A DNA stretch of 64,000 nt, taken from NCBI GenBank assembly GCA_029975475.1, contig JARKPB010000008.1, forward strand, positions 248,001 to 312,000, read 5' to 3'. Numbering within the stretch: position 1 is the stretch's first letter; every line of letters begins with the position of its first letter. Positions 9,184-17,182 of the stretch are shown in pieces. A program made the position numbers and the translations under genes. Source of the stretch: Anaerolineaceae bacterium (GTDB lineage: Bacteria; Chloroflexota; Anaerolineae; Anaerolineales; Anaerolineaceae). The notes under the pieces were generated by a model. The model was not told where the DNA came from, made no database searches, and saw nothing but the letters and a program-made list of their open reading frames with translations.

Positions 9184-10751
9184 GGAACCAGCGGGGTAAT
9201 TGTGGCGGGAATTTCCGCCGGAATGGTCGCGGTGGGGGTGGCGGTTGGCGCCGCGCTTGGGGTGGGAGAAGGCGCGGCAGGTTCTGGTGTCGAAATCGTG
9301 TAGCCTTCGCGGGTAAACCGGATTCGCACCACCTGACCGCTGTCGCCCAGTTTTCCCAGGTCTTCCTGATTGTAATAAACCTGAATTGCGGCCGCATCTC
9401 CGCTGACCAGGTCAATCTGACCGGCAGCGGAATAGGTGTAGGCGTTTCCGGGAATGATTCTGCCCTTAAACTTGCTGCTGCCGTCCACGCTGATTTCCAT
9501 CCAGGCCCGCTGGCGGGCTACCACGTAGACCTGAACCGGTCCGCTGCCCGCCGGAACCGCCGGGGTGGGGCTGCCGCTCTCGGGCAAATTGGCTTCCACC
9601 GCGGTGCCCTCCGCCGGGTTTGGAAGGTCGCCGGCCGGCTGGCCCGTGCTGGCCGCGGCGATATTGGCGTCCGTGGCGTATGGGGAGCGGTCTGCGGGAA
9701 CCGAAAGCTGCGATACGCTCCAGAGCACAAACCCCATCAGCACCGCCACCAGGCCAGCGCCGATTAATAAATCGAGTGTCACGAACCGTTTTAGCCGGTT
9801 TGCCAGCGGAAGCAGACGACGGGGCAGGATATTCATCTTCGGCTTTTCAGGCGGCGGCTGCACGGGCAGCGGAAAAGCCGGGTGGTAGGGATCAAGTTTC
9901 GGCTGGCGGAAGACCTGGGTGGCATCGCTGCGTTCGAGCCGGCGCAGCTGCAGCCCGTCGGAAAACAAATCCATTATTTCGCCGTCATCCAGTTCCAAAA
10001 ACGCGAGGTAAGTGGTTAGCATTCCCCGGCCTTGCACGGTAGAAGGCAAATCGTCGATCCGGCCCTCTTCCAGCGCCATTAACATCGGCTGGCGGATATG
10101 GGCAAAGCGCTCGACATCCGCCAGTGAAAGCCCGAGGAATTCGCGGCGAAAACGCAGCCGGCGGCCAATATCCACAAAGTAATCCGTCGAGGAAGTGTAC
10201 GCTTTCTGATTGGCTGGCGGGGTACTCGCTTTTACCGGCAGTTCAGCTTGAAGATCAACCTCTTCTTTATCCGGGTCGGGCGGAATTAAGTGAACGAGTT
10301 CATCCTGGGTGAGATATAATAGCAGCGGCTCGGTTTTGTCCAGTTCTTCATCGGTAATTTTATGCGCGGGGACTTTGTCATGCCTGGCAGCCGCTTTGTT
10401 TTTCTCTGAGGCTTGATCCTCTTCCGGGTGGGCGGCTGCATCGGCGGCCGCCTTTTCCGGATGGGTCTGATCCAGACCAGCTGGGACTGGACCGGTTGCG
10501 GCGCTGGCGGGTTGGACGGGAGCGAGACCGTCCCACAGGTCCAGGATCGGCTGCGCTTCGAGGTTCAGCATGCCGGCATACAGGCGGATGAACCCGCGGG
10601 CTTGAACTGGAGACGGCAGGGCGTCACGGTCTTCGTTTTCGATAGCTTCGAGATAGCGGACGCGAATCTTGATCTCCTGCGAGACCTGTTCAAGCGTCAG
10701 TTTGCGCTCCAGACGCGCCTGTTTGAGAATCAATCCTGCTTTGGGTGCCAT
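9180..10751 (-). CDS. RodZ-like membrane protein with two HTH domains and DUF4115 tail
   Basis: 523 aa from ATG 10751. Residues 4-66 are an HTH_25/RodZ-type helix-turn-helix (LKQARLERKLTLEQVSQEIK). An acidic linker follows, then a second HTH of the same type at about 193-255 (RFRREFLGLSLADVERFA). A transmembrane helix spans about 326-347, followed by a Thr/Ser/Pro linker, a DUF4115 beta domain (VYVVARQRAWMEISVDG) and a Pro/Thr tail. RodZ normally has one HTH; it anchors MreB and supports cell shape. The longer frame from 10862 would overlap rplI and lacks a start signal. Residues 38 onward of that frame match the family start, and a TATAAT sits 10 nt before the chosen ATG. Confidence 0.85.
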   Translation of the reverse strand: MAPKAGLILKQARLERKLTLEQVSQEIKIRVRYLEAIENEDRDALPSPVQARGFIRLYAGMLNLEAQPILDLWDGLAPVQPASAATGPVPAGLDQTHPEKAAADAAAHPEEDQASEKNKAAARHDKVPAHKITDEELDKTEPLLLYLTQDELVHLIPPDPDKEEVDLQAELPVKASTPPANQKAYTSSTDYFVDIGRRLRFRREFLGLSLADVERFAHIRQPMLMALEEGRIDDLPSTVQGRGMLTTYLAFLELDDGEIMDLFSDGLQLRRLERSDATQVFRQPKLDPYHPAFPLPVQPPPEKPKMNILPRRLLPLANRLKRFVTLDLLIGAGLVAVLMGFVLWSVSQLSVPADRSPYATDANIAAASTGQPAGDLPNPAEGTAVEANLPESGSPTPAVPAGSGPVQVYVVARQRAWMEISVDGSSKFKGRIIPGNAYTYSAAGQIDLVSGDAAAIQVYYNQEDLGKLGDSGQVVRIRFTREGYTISTPEPAAPSPTPSAAPTATPTATIPAEIPATITPLVP

Positions 10752-10761
10752 TTCTGAATGA

Positions 10762-10767
10762 ATTATA
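10762..10767 (-). promoter_or_regulatory. -10 element for the rodZ-like gene
   Basis: TATAAT on the minus strand, 10 nt before ATG 10751, just past the rplI terminator. It implies a leader of only a few nucleotides. No clear -35. Confidence 0.55.
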
Positions 10768-10769
10768 CC

Positions 10770-10811
10770 TATAAATGAAACCGGCCTGACAGCCATCTGG
10801 CTGAAAGGCCG
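10770..10811 (-). terminator. Intrinsic terminator after rplI
   Basis: 13-nt arms (10782-10794 and 10799-10811) pair except for a 2-nt internal mismatch, with a 4-nt loop. On the minus strand a T-rich GTTTCATTT follows. Confidence 0.7.
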
Positions 10812-10833
10812 ATTCTTCAGAAAAGTTGCGGAA

Positions 10834-11364
10834 TTATGCTTCTTCCACTGGTGCGGAAGCATCGGCCGGGGTTTGTTCGGCCGCGGCTTCTTCTTTCGGC
10901 ATCAGCGCTGCCGGGGTTTCGCCTTCGCGGTGCACCACGATCTTGATTTCTGGAACCAGATCCATGGTCAGACGGGCCTGGGCTTTAAACTCGCCCAGGG
11001 TGCGGATTGGTTGTACCTCGATCAGGCGGCGGTCCAGATTCGCGCCGGTCTTCTCATTGATCGCATCCACAATCATCTGATGGGTGATCGAGCCGTACAG
11101 TTTTCCGGTTTCACCCGCTTTGGCGGCGAAGCCAATCACCAGGCCTTCCAGTTTGGCGGCCACCGCGCTCATCTCGCTGTTCATTTCGAGTCGGCGGGTA
11201 TTGGCGTTCTCGCGGATTTTCTCCACCTGCTTCAGCGCGCCAGGCGTGGCCAGAATTGCCAGCCCCTGGGGGATCAGGTAGTTGCGGCCGTATCCGTCCG
11301 CGACCTTTTTAACATCGCCGGCACGGCCCAGTTTGTAAACGTCCTTCAACAATAGAACTTTCAT
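10834..11364 (-). CDS. rplI: 50S ribosomal protein bL9
   Basis: 176 aa. The N-terminus [18 protein letters not shown] and the following [16 protein letters not shown] are the classic L9 rRNA-binding signature, then the long connecting helix and C-terminal domain ([10 protein letters not shown]). The protein has an acidic Ala/Glu/Pro-rich tail of about 25 residues beyond the usual 150 aa. AAAGGG, 6 nt upstream of the ATG on the minus strand, is the ribosome site. The gene stands alone rather than beside rpsF/rpsR. Confidence 0.97.
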   Translation of the reverse strand: MKVLLLKDVYKLGRAGDVKKVADGYGRNYLIPQGLAILATPGALKQVEKIRENANTRRLEMNSEMSAVAAKLEGLVIGFAAKAGETGKLYGSITHQMIVDAINEKTGANLDRRLIEVQPIRTLGEFKAQARLTMDLVPEIKIVVHREGETPAALMPKEEAAAEQTPADASAPVEEA

Positions 11365-11486
11365 ATCAAGCCCTTTCTGAGGTGTTACTTTAAGGCGAAG
11401 GGTACAACGCCTTAAGCGCTCGAATTTTACCAGACCCGGCGGTTGGCGTCAAACCTTTCTTAACGGGTCCTTTGAAGGAGAATTAC

Positions 11487-11564
11487 ATGCTGTCACTCAT
11501 CGAAAGATGCGAGCCTGTGCCCGCAACCAATTCTGGTTGTAAGCGTATATATTTCTGGATATAA
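11487..11564 (+). CDS. Possible 25-aa small protein or leader peptide
   Basis: An ATG 6 nt after a strong AAGGAG (11475-11480) opens a 25-codon frame ending in TAA at 11562-11564. The peptide (starts MLSLIERCEP, ends RIYFWI) contains two Cys and matches nothing I know. Its 3' end overlaps the -35/-10 elements of the next gene's promoter. The main support is the good ribosome site; an upstream promoter is not evident. It could be chance. Confidence 0.25.
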   Translation: MLSLIERCEPVPATNSGCKRIYFWI

Positions 11565-11565
11565 T
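11537..11565 (+). promoter_or_regulatory. Promoter for the coiled-coil/SPFH pair, with overlapping inverted repeat
   Basis: TTGTAA (11537-11542), 17-nt spacer, TATAAT (11560-11565). A perfect 6-bp inverted repeat, CAACCA/TGGTTG (11524-11529 and 11534-11539), overlaps the -35 and could be an operator. Confidence 0.7.
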
Positions 11566-11629
11566 AATTCAGAATAGTCCCGTCAGTGTCAAGCGAACCT
11601 GAAATTTTTCAGGCAACCAAGGAGGAGAA

Positions 11630-12178
11630 ATGAGCGATTTATTCGACCGGGTCACCCAGGCGCAGGACATTTTCAAAAAACTGGCCAGTAAACTTCCCGG
11701 GTTTAAAGGCTATGTGGAGCGCAACCACCGCAGGTCTTCCGACAAAATCCTGCGCGACGCCATCGCTGAACGATTTGAACAACAGTATCAGCGAATTTCC
11801 CAGGTGCAGCGCGATCTGATCAGCGAAGGCCAGATTGAATTGATTGACGATCTTGAATCCTCGGCGATCAAGCTGCGCCAGTTTATTGACCGCGTGCGCA
11901 ACGCCTCCTACGGTTATGCCGGCATTTTTGACGCGATCAAAATCGAAGAAAGTCAGTTAGCCACGGTCTATAACTATGATTTGATCCTGCTTGAATCGAG
12001 CGAGGAAATCACCCGCGCGGTGGATAACCTGGAAGCATCGCTCGGCACAGACGGGCTGCCCGCTGCCATTCGCCACCTGCGCACGCTCTCGCAGCAGGCT
12101 GTCGATGCCTTCGACAAACGCGCTGAGGTGATGATCGGCGGGGTGGGCGATACCCAGGCTCCCGCAGTATCTCAGTAA
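11630..12178 (+). CDS. Conserved-looking alpha-helical protein, partner of SPFH protein
   Basis: 182 aa, not recognised. It is highly helical and charged, with heptad-like stretches (about residues 10-100 'RDAIAERFEQQYQRISQVQ', and 115-165), no signal peptide and no membrane segment. AAGGAGG just before the ATG is a near-perfect ribosome site, suggesting high expression. It is first in a two-gene operon with the SPFH protein 31 bp downstream and ends at the same terminator. By position it is probably a cytoplasmic partner of the SPFH protein, but this is inference. Some bacterial SPFH proteins travel with such helical partners related to PspA-like scaffolds; I see no clear PspA motif. Confidence 0.75.
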   Translation: MSDLFDRVTQAQDIFKKLASKLPGFKGYVERNHRRSSDKILRDAIAERFEQQYQRISQVQRDLISEGQIELIDDLESSAIKLRQFIDRVRNASYGYAGIFDAIKIEESQLATVYNYDLILLESSEEITRAVDNLEASLGTDGLPAAIRHLRTLSQQAVDAFDKRAEVMIGGVGDTQAPAVSQ

Positions 12179-12209
12179 CAGATCTGCTTAACCCAATCGG
12201 AGAATAACC

Positions 12210-13268
12210 ATGGCCAGAATTTTTGATGTAGTTGAGTACCCCAGCGAGATGGCGGAGGAGCTCGTCCACCGTTTTCCTGAGGTGGGCGTTGCCGATCTGC
12301 GCATTGGTTCGCAGGTCATCGTTCGGGAGTCGCAGCGGGCGGTTTTCTTCAAAGACGGTAAAGCCCTGGATGTCTTTGGCCCCGGCCGCCACACCATCAC
12401 CACTGCCAACATTCCCCTGCTGATTGACCTGGTTGGCAAGCTGTTCAACGACCGCACCCCCTTCACTGCCGAGGTTTACTTTGTTTCGGTGAAAGAATTC
12501 GCGGACCGCAAATGGGGCACTCCGCAGCCCATTCTGGTGCGCAACCCGGGGATGGGCCTGGGCGTGGCTTTACTGCAGGGCTTCGGCTCGTATTCCTTCC
12601 AGGTGAAGGATCCGCAGCAATTTGTTACCACGATCGTCGGCGCCCAGGGAATTTACCGCACCGGTGATATTGAAAACCGCCTTCGCAATATGCTGCTTTC
12701 CAAGCTGCAGGATATTCTGGGCGAGACGGCGGCCAAGAGAAGCGTGGCGGAATTAATTGGCCTTACCGAAGAACTGGGCGCGGGCATTCGCGCCAAAGCG
12801 CAGGATGATTTCGCGGCGATTGGTTTGCTGCTCAAGTCTTTCTATATCGCCAATCTGAAGCCATCCGAAAAATCGGCTGAAGAGCTGCGCGCGATGGGCA
12901 TGCTCGATATGCAGACCTACACCCAGCTGCAGGCTGCGGATGCGCTGCGCGATGCCGCCCAGAATCCCAGCGGCGGCGCGGGCCTGACAGCCGGGATTGG
13001 CGCGGGCGTCGGCATCGGCAATATTATGTCGCAAACCCTGCAGGGAATGACCGGCGCTCAGCAGGGCGGCGGTCAGGCGGCTCCGGCAGCTGGCGGCGCT
13101 GCGGCAGCCATTCCGGATGTCATGACTCCCTCTGAGGCGGCTGCCATCCTGCGGGTATCCGAGGAGGATGTGCTGGCTGCGATCACCGCTGGTGATCTAA
13201 AAGCCAAGAAAATCGGCAACGCCTACCGCATTTCAAAAGAATCGCTGGAAACCTTCCTGAAAGGGTAG
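12210..13268 (+). CDS. SPFH-domain protein with C-terminal excisionase-type HTH
   Basis: 352 aa. Residues 25-220 form an SPFH/band-7-like domain of the virion-core/YdjI type: 'VIVRESQRAVFFKDGKALD' with GPGRHTI, then VRNPGMGLGVALLQGFGSYSFQV. A Gly/Ala-rich linker (about 255-300) leads to a C-terminal domain of about 50 residues, 'MTPSEAAAILRVSEEDVLAA' followed by a Lys/Arg-rich wing and YRISKESLETFL. This is the HTH_17/excisionase DNA-binding fold. Known YdjI-like proteins usually end in a zinc ribbon, so the HTH tail is unusual. No transmembrane segment is obvious. The role may be membrane or protein scaffolding; whether the tail binds DNA is unknown. Confidence 0.82.
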   Translation: MARIFDVVEYPSEMAEELVHRFPEVGVADLRIGSQVIVRESQRAVFFKDGKALDVFGPGRHTITTANIPLLIDLVGKLFNDRTPFTAEVYFVSVKEFADRKWGTPQPILVRNPGMGLGVALLQGFGSYSFQVKDPQQFVTTIVGAQGIYRTGDIENRLRNMLLSKLQDILGETAAKRSVAELIGLTEELGAGIRAKAQDDFAAIGLLLKSFYIANLKPSEKSAEELRAMGMLDMQTYTQLQAADALRDAAQNPSGGAGLTAGIGAGVGIGNIMSQTLQGMTGAQQGGGQAAPAAGGAAAAIPDVMTPSEAAAILRVSEEDVLAAITAGDLKAKKIGNAYRISKESLETFLKG

Positions 13269-13290
13269 GCGATCCGCAAGCCTTTTATGG

Positions 13291-13322
13291 GCTGCCTGTT
13301 GAACGCAGGCAGCCTTTTTATT
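13291..13322 (+). terminator. Intrinsic terminator after SPFH operon
   Basis: Perfect 9-bp stem GGCTGCCTG/CAGGCAGCC (13291-13299, 13307-13315), 7-nt loop, followed by TTTTTATT. Confidence 0.9.
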
Positions 13323-13442
13323 GTGGATAAACCGGGAATTCCATTCAGGATGTCTTCAGGCTTTGGAAGGTGATTTTCATCCTGACTATCCAAAAAGTCT
13401 GATAGATAGGCTGTCTGAACTTTCATTTTTCGGTGGTGCAGG

Positions 13443-13448
13443 TATAAT
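13443..13448 (+). promoter_or_regulatory. -10 element for sucCD
   Basis: TATAAT 39 nt upstream of the sucC ATG, after the SPFH terminator. The -35 region is weak. An AGGAG ribosome site at 13476-13480 lies in the implied leader. Confidence 0.6.
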
Positions 13449-13487
13449 TCTTCTGTCTAAATCCGCTCGACATACAGGAGAGGCCGG

Positions 13488-14630
13488 ATGAAGTTACACG
13501 AATATCAATCGAAAACCATTTTTTCCCGTTATAAAATTCCCATTCCCAGAGGACGCGTCGCCGGCACGGCCAGCGAGGCGCGGCAGGTGGCTGAAGAACT
13601 CGGCGGCCGGGTGGTGATCAAAGCGCAGGTGCTGGTCGGCGGGCGCGGCAAGGCTGGCGGGATCCGCCTTTGCCGGACGCCGGAACAGGCGGAAGATATG
13701 GCCACCCAGGTGCTGGCGATGGAAATCAAAGGTCTGCCGGTACGCCGCGTACTGGTGGATGAGGCGGTTGATATTGCCCGCGAAATCTATCTGGCGATTG
13801 TCAATGACCGCGGAGCCCGCCGGCCGCTGATGATGGCCTCCGGTTCCGGTGGTATGGATATCGAAGAAGTGGCCGCGCGCAGCCCTGAGAAAATCATCAA
13901 AGTGTTTATCGATCCTCTCCTCGGTTTGCGCGATTACCAGGTGCGCGACCTGGCGGTGGGTATTGATTTGCCGCGTCAGAGCTGGCGCCCGTTCCTTGAA
14001 ATCTGCCAGGGATTGTGGCGGGCTTATCAGGAAAATGACGCCACCCTGGCGGAAATCAATCCCCTGGTCATTTCGGAAGACGGCCGCATGTACGCGCTGG
14101 ACGGGAAGATGATGATTGATGACAACGCGCTTTTCCGCCATCCTGACCTGGCTGAGATGCGCGATCTGGATATTGAAAACCCCGCCGAGATTGAAGCCCG
14201 CAAATACGGCGTGTCGTTTATTAAACTCGACGGACAGATTGGCTGCATGGTCAACGGTGCCGGTCTGGCCATGGCGACCATGGATATTATCAAGCTTCAC
14301 GGGGGAGAACCGGCCAATTTCCTGGATATTGGCGGCGGCGCCAGCGCGGAAAAGGTTGCGGCCGCGCTGCGGGTCATTTTGAGCGACCCGGGTGTAAAAG
14401 TCGTTCTGATCAATATTTTTGGCGGCATCACCCGCTGCGATGAAGTCGCCAGAGGGATTCTGTCCGCCCTGAAGGAAGTGAAGACAGAGGTGCCCATGGT
14501 GGTGCGCCTGGTGGGCACCAACGCCGCTCAAGGAATGGCCATCCTGGCGGACGCGAAAATGGTTACCGCGAATACGCTGGTGGGTGCCGCTGTGAAATCA
14601 GTGGCCATCGCGGCCGGAGGTGCGGCATGA
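13488..14630 (+). CDS. sucC: Succinyl-CoA synthetase beta subunit
   Basis: 380 aa. The ADP- or GDP-forming beta chain carries an ATP-grasp nucleotide domain and interconverts succinyl-CoA and succinate in the TCA cycle. Seen: start [32 protein letters not shown], the ATP-grasp/metal site LAEINPLV, '[20 protein letters not shown]' and [14 protein letters not shown], all family hallmarks. It overlaps sucD by 4 bp (ATGA). With the methylmalonyl-CoA mutase near 54 kb it would connect propionyl-CoA carbon to the TCA cycle. Confidence 0.96.
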   Translation: MKLHEYQSKTIFSRYKIPIPRGRVAGTASEARQVAEELGGRVVIKAQVLVGGRGKAGGIRLCRTPEQAEDMATQVLAMEIKGLPVRRVLVDEAVDIAREIYLAIVNDRGARRPLMMASGSGGMDIEEVAARSPEKIIKVFIDPLLGLRDYQVRDLAVGIDLPRQSWRPFLEICQGLWRAYQENDATLAEINPLVISEDGRMYALDGKMMIDDNALFRHPDLAEMRDLDIENPAEIEARKYGVSFIKLDGQIGCMVNGAGLAMATMDIIKLHGGEPANFLDIGGGASAEKVAAALRVILSDPGVKVVLINIFGGITRCDEVARGILSALKEVKTEVPMVVRLVGTNAAQGMAILADAKMVTANTLVGAAVKSVAIAAGGAA

Positions 14631-15487
14631 GTATCCTGGTCAAGAAGAATACCCGCCTGCTGGTGCAGGGAATCACCGGAAATGAGGGTCTGTTCCATAC
14701 CGAACAGATGATGAAATACGGCACCAACGTGGTCGCCGGTGTGACCCCTGGTAAAGGCGGTGAATGGGTGCTGCAAAAAATCCCCGTTTTTGACAGCGTG
14801 CGCATGGCGGTCGAAGCCACCGGCGCGAACACCAGCGTGATTTTTGTGCCGGCCCGTTTCGCGGCCGACGCCATCTTTGAGGCGGCGGACGCCGGGATCT
14901 CACTCATCGTCTGCATAACCGAAAACATCCCCGTGCAGGATATGATGCGCGTCCGCGAATATGTGGATCAAAAAGGTTCGCGGCTGGTTGGCCCAAACTG
15001 CCCGGGTCTGCTCACACCGGGCGAGGCTAAAGTTGGCATCATCCCGGGGGAGATCGCCATTCCGGGCAACGTCGGCATTGTTTCTCGTTCTGGAACGTTG
15101 ACGTATGAGGTGCTGTATGCGCTGAAACTGGCCGGAATGGGCTGCAGTACCTGCATCGGAATCGGCGGGGACCCGGTGAACGGCACGGATTTTATCGACT
15201 GCCTGGAATTATTTGAAGCCGACCCACACACCGATCAGATCGTTTTGATTGGTGAAATTGGCGGATCGGATGAAGAGAAAGCGGCGGAGTATATTGCCAG
15301 TAAGATGACGAAACCTGTGGTGGCTTTTATCGCCGGGCAGACGGCTCCTCCCGGAAAGCGTATGGGGCACGCCGGGGCGATCATTGAATCTGGCGCGGGC
15401 ACCGCCGCGGAAAAAATCGCCGCGCTGGAACAGGCCGGGGTGCGGGTTGCCCGCCACCCGGAAGAGATTCCTGATTTATTAAGATAA
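14627..15487 (+). CDS. sucD: Succinyl-CoA synthetase alpha subunit
   Basis: 286 aa. The alpha chain binds CoA and carries the phosphorylated His. Seen: '[20 protein letters not shown]' CoA-binding Rossmann start, GVTPGKGG, '[20 protein letters not shown]', and [20 protein letters not shown], in which the His of GHAGAI is the phosphorylation site. Length is normal. Coupled to sucC by a 4-bp overlap, so the subunits are made together. A strong hairpin follows, shared with the convergent acpP. Confidence 0.96.
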   Translation: MSILVKKNTRLLVQGITGNEGLFHTEQMMKYGTNVVAGVTPGKGGEWVLQKIPVFDSVRMAVEATGANTSVIFVPARFAADAIFEAADAGISLIVCITENIPVQDMMRVREYVDQKGSRLVGPNCPGLLTPGEAKVGIIPGEIAIPGNVGIVSRSGTLTYEVLYALKLAGMGCSTCIGIGGDPVNGTDFIDCLELFEADPHTDQIVLIGEIGGSDEEKAAEYIASKMTKPVVAFIAGQTAPPGKRMGHAGAIIESGAGTAAEKIAALEQAGVRVARHPEEIPDLLR

Positions 15488-15512
15488 TTTGGACAAAAAA
15501 CGCTTAACAAAA

Positions 15513-15536
15513 CAGGCGGGCGTGATCGCCCGCCTG
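15513..15536. terminator. Bidirectional hairpin between sucD and acpP
   Basis: Perfect 10-bp stem CAGGCGGGCG/CGCCCGCCTG with TGAT loop. The minus side is followed by TTTTGTT, making it a good terminator for acpP; the plus side has a poor T tract. Confidence 0.75.
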
Positions 15537-15558
15537 AAAGGTTCCTGGGACCGGAGAC

Positions 15559-15795
15559 TTATTTTTTATTCGCTTCAATGAATTTGACCGCATCACCAAC
15601 GGTGCGAATGGTGCGGGCATCTTCATCGGAAATCGGCGTGCCGAATTTTTCCGTCAGGCCGTCGATCAGGAAGAACAGGTCCATTGAATCCGCCTTGAGA
15701 TCTTCCACAAAACGGGTCTCCATTTTAATTTCGCCCTCATCCACTTTGAGCACATCCACGATCACGGCTTTGATGCCATCAAAAACATCACTCAT
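15559..15795 (-). CDS. acpP: Acyl carrier protein
   Basis: 78 aa acidic protein carrying acyl chains during fatty-acid synthesis. The phosphopantetheine site is Ser37 in the motif ADSMD (commonly DSLD). The four-helix pattern and the ending 'TVGDAVKFIEANKK' fit. The start is set by AAGGAGG (complement of 15801-15807), about 5 nt before ATG 15795; an upstream in-frame ATG at 15828 would place this site inside the gene. It stands alone, not in a fab cluster, and is driven by its own strong promoter. Confidence 0.95.
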   Translation of the reverse strand: MSDVFDGIKAVIVDVLKVDEGEIKMETRFVEDLKADSMDLFFLIDGLTEKFGTPISDEDARTIRTVGDAVKFIEANKK

Positions 15796-15830
15796 CGCTT
15801 CCTCCTTAGAATTTGGAACGCATATCATGA

Positions 15831-15858
15831 ATTTTAGCGTTCATCAGCAATCTGTCAA
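15831..15858 (-). promoter_or_regulatory. Promoter of acpP
   Basis: Minus strand TTGACA (complement of 15853-15858), 16-nt spacer, TAAAAT (complement of 15831-15836). Near-consensus and well placed for the acpP ATG. Confidence 0.85.
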
Positions 15859-15921
15859 GTGCTGCGCTGATTATAACAACACTCGCAAGGGTTAAAAAGA
15901 TGCGCATTAAATGAAAATTGT

Positions 15922-15950
15922 TTGACAATCATATCCCCTGAGGCTAAAAT
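15922..15950 (+). promoter_or_regulatory. Promoter of coaE operon
   Basis: TTGACA (15922-15927), 17-nt spacer, TAAAAT (15945-15950). Near-consensus, divergent from the acpP promoter; the leader of about 26 nt contains GGAGG. Confidence 0.87.
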
Positions 15951-15982
15951 GAGACAGGGAGCATATCCGGAGGTTATTTTCT

Positions 15983-17149
15983 TTGAGCAAATGGCCCGGA
16001 AAATATGTCATTGGACTGACCGGCAATATAGGCACCGGCAAAAGCGTTGTCCGCCGCATGCTGGAAAATCTTGGCGCGTATGGAATTGACGCGGATGCGC
16101 TCGCTCACCGCGCGATTGCCAGAGGCGCGCCGGGTTATCGGCCGGTCTTGAATATTTTTGGCCAGTGGATCCTTAACGACGATGATGAAATTGACCGCGG
16201 CAAACTTGGCCGGCTGGTCTTCGCTGACCCCGAAGGATTGCGTCATCTTGAGGAGATCATCCATCCCCTGGTGGATCAGGCTGTGGACATTCTGATACGC
16301 CGGGCGCCGCAGAAAGTGATCGTCCTCGAAGCGATCAAGCTCATCGAGGCAGGCCTTGCACAAGGTTGTGATTGCATCTGGGTCGTTTATGCTCCGCCCG
16401 ATCAGCAGTTATCGCGTTTAATTAACAATCGAAAAATGACTCCGGATGAAGCCCGTATGCGGATTGAGGCGCAGCCCCCGCAGGAAGATAAAATCGCCGC
16501 TGCTCAAGTGGTGATCAGGAATACCTCCGGCTTTGAGGACACCTGGAAGCAGGTATCCGCTGCCTGGCGCACGTTTATTCCGGGTGGGGCGGTCGAGCCT
16601 GCCCTGCCGAAAGTCCTGCCTCAGGCGCCAGCCGCCACGGCCGCTTCGATAAAAAGCGGGGTATTGTCTGTCTCCCGCGCGCGGCCCAAGGATTCAGCGA
16701 TTATCGCTTCACTGGTTAACCGCACCCGCCGGGGCGGCCATCCTCTGAGCCCCGAGGATATCCTGGCCGCATTTGGCGAAAAAGCATTTTTGCTGCTGCA
16801 AATTGGCGAAGTCCCGGTTGGCGTTATTGGCTGGCAGGTGGAAAACCTGGTCACCCGGATATTGGATGTGTATCTCGATCCGCTTATCCCCGCGGAAAAA
16901 GCCCTGCCAGTTTTGATAAAAGAGGTTGAAAGTGCTTCGCGCGAACTGCAGAGCGAGGCCGCTCTGGTTTTTGCCCCGATCGAGTTAAGTCAAAGCGCTG
17001 AGACCTGGGGCAAGTTGGGATATGAAGCCCGCGCGCCGGAATCACTTGGCGTGCCAGCCTGGAGGGAAGCTGCCAGCGACGCTCCCCATCCTGGCGCTGT
17101 GTTATATTTTAAGCAGTTGCGGCAAGACCGAGTGCTGCGGCCGATCTAG
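15983..17149 (+). CDS. coaE: Dephospho-CoA kinase fused to a GNAT-like domain
   Basis: 388 aa, against about 200 for a standard CoaE. The N-terminal kinase performs the last step of CoA synthesis. Seen: P-loop LTGNIGTGKS at residues 12-21, DIDADALAHRAI-like segment, EIIHPLV, and the lid RMTPDEA-like 'RKMTPDEARMRI'. After a Pro/Ala linker (about 205-225) a second domain of about 160 residues, with LSVSRARPKDSAIIASLVNR, LLQIGEVPVGVIGWQVENLV and a terminal 'WGKLGYEA', has the outline of a GNAT N-acetyltransferase. The start is TTG with GGAGG (15969-15973) nine nt upstream. The tail's substrate is unknown. Confidence 0.88.
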   Translation: MSKWPGKYVIGLTGNIGTGKSVVRRMLENLGAYGIDADALAHRAIARGAPGYRPVLNIFGQWILNDDDEIDRGKLGRLVFADPEGLRHLEEIIHPLVDQAVDILIRRAPQKVIVLEAIKLIEAGLAQGCDCIWVVYAPPDQQLSRLINNRKMTPDEARMRIEAQPPQEDKIAAAQVVIRNTSGFEDTWKQVSAAWRTFIPGGAVEPALPKVLPQAPAATAASIKSGVLSVSRARPKDSAIIASLVNRTRRGGHPLSPEDILAAFGEKAFLLLQIGEVPVGVIGWQVENLVTRILDVYLDPLIPAEKALPVLIKEVESASRELQSEAALVFAPIELSQSAETWGKLGYEARAPESLGVPAWREAASDAPHPGAVLYFKQLRQDRVLRPI

Positions 17150-17182
17150 CCTCTGCCGCGTACCTGATACAGGAATGAACCA

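Noticed and set aside
13494-14531. Long open frame (345 codons) antisense to sucC
   Set aside because: sucC is unmistakable on the other strand. The antisense product is His/Gln-rich and resembles no protein, as expected for a codon-bias shadow.
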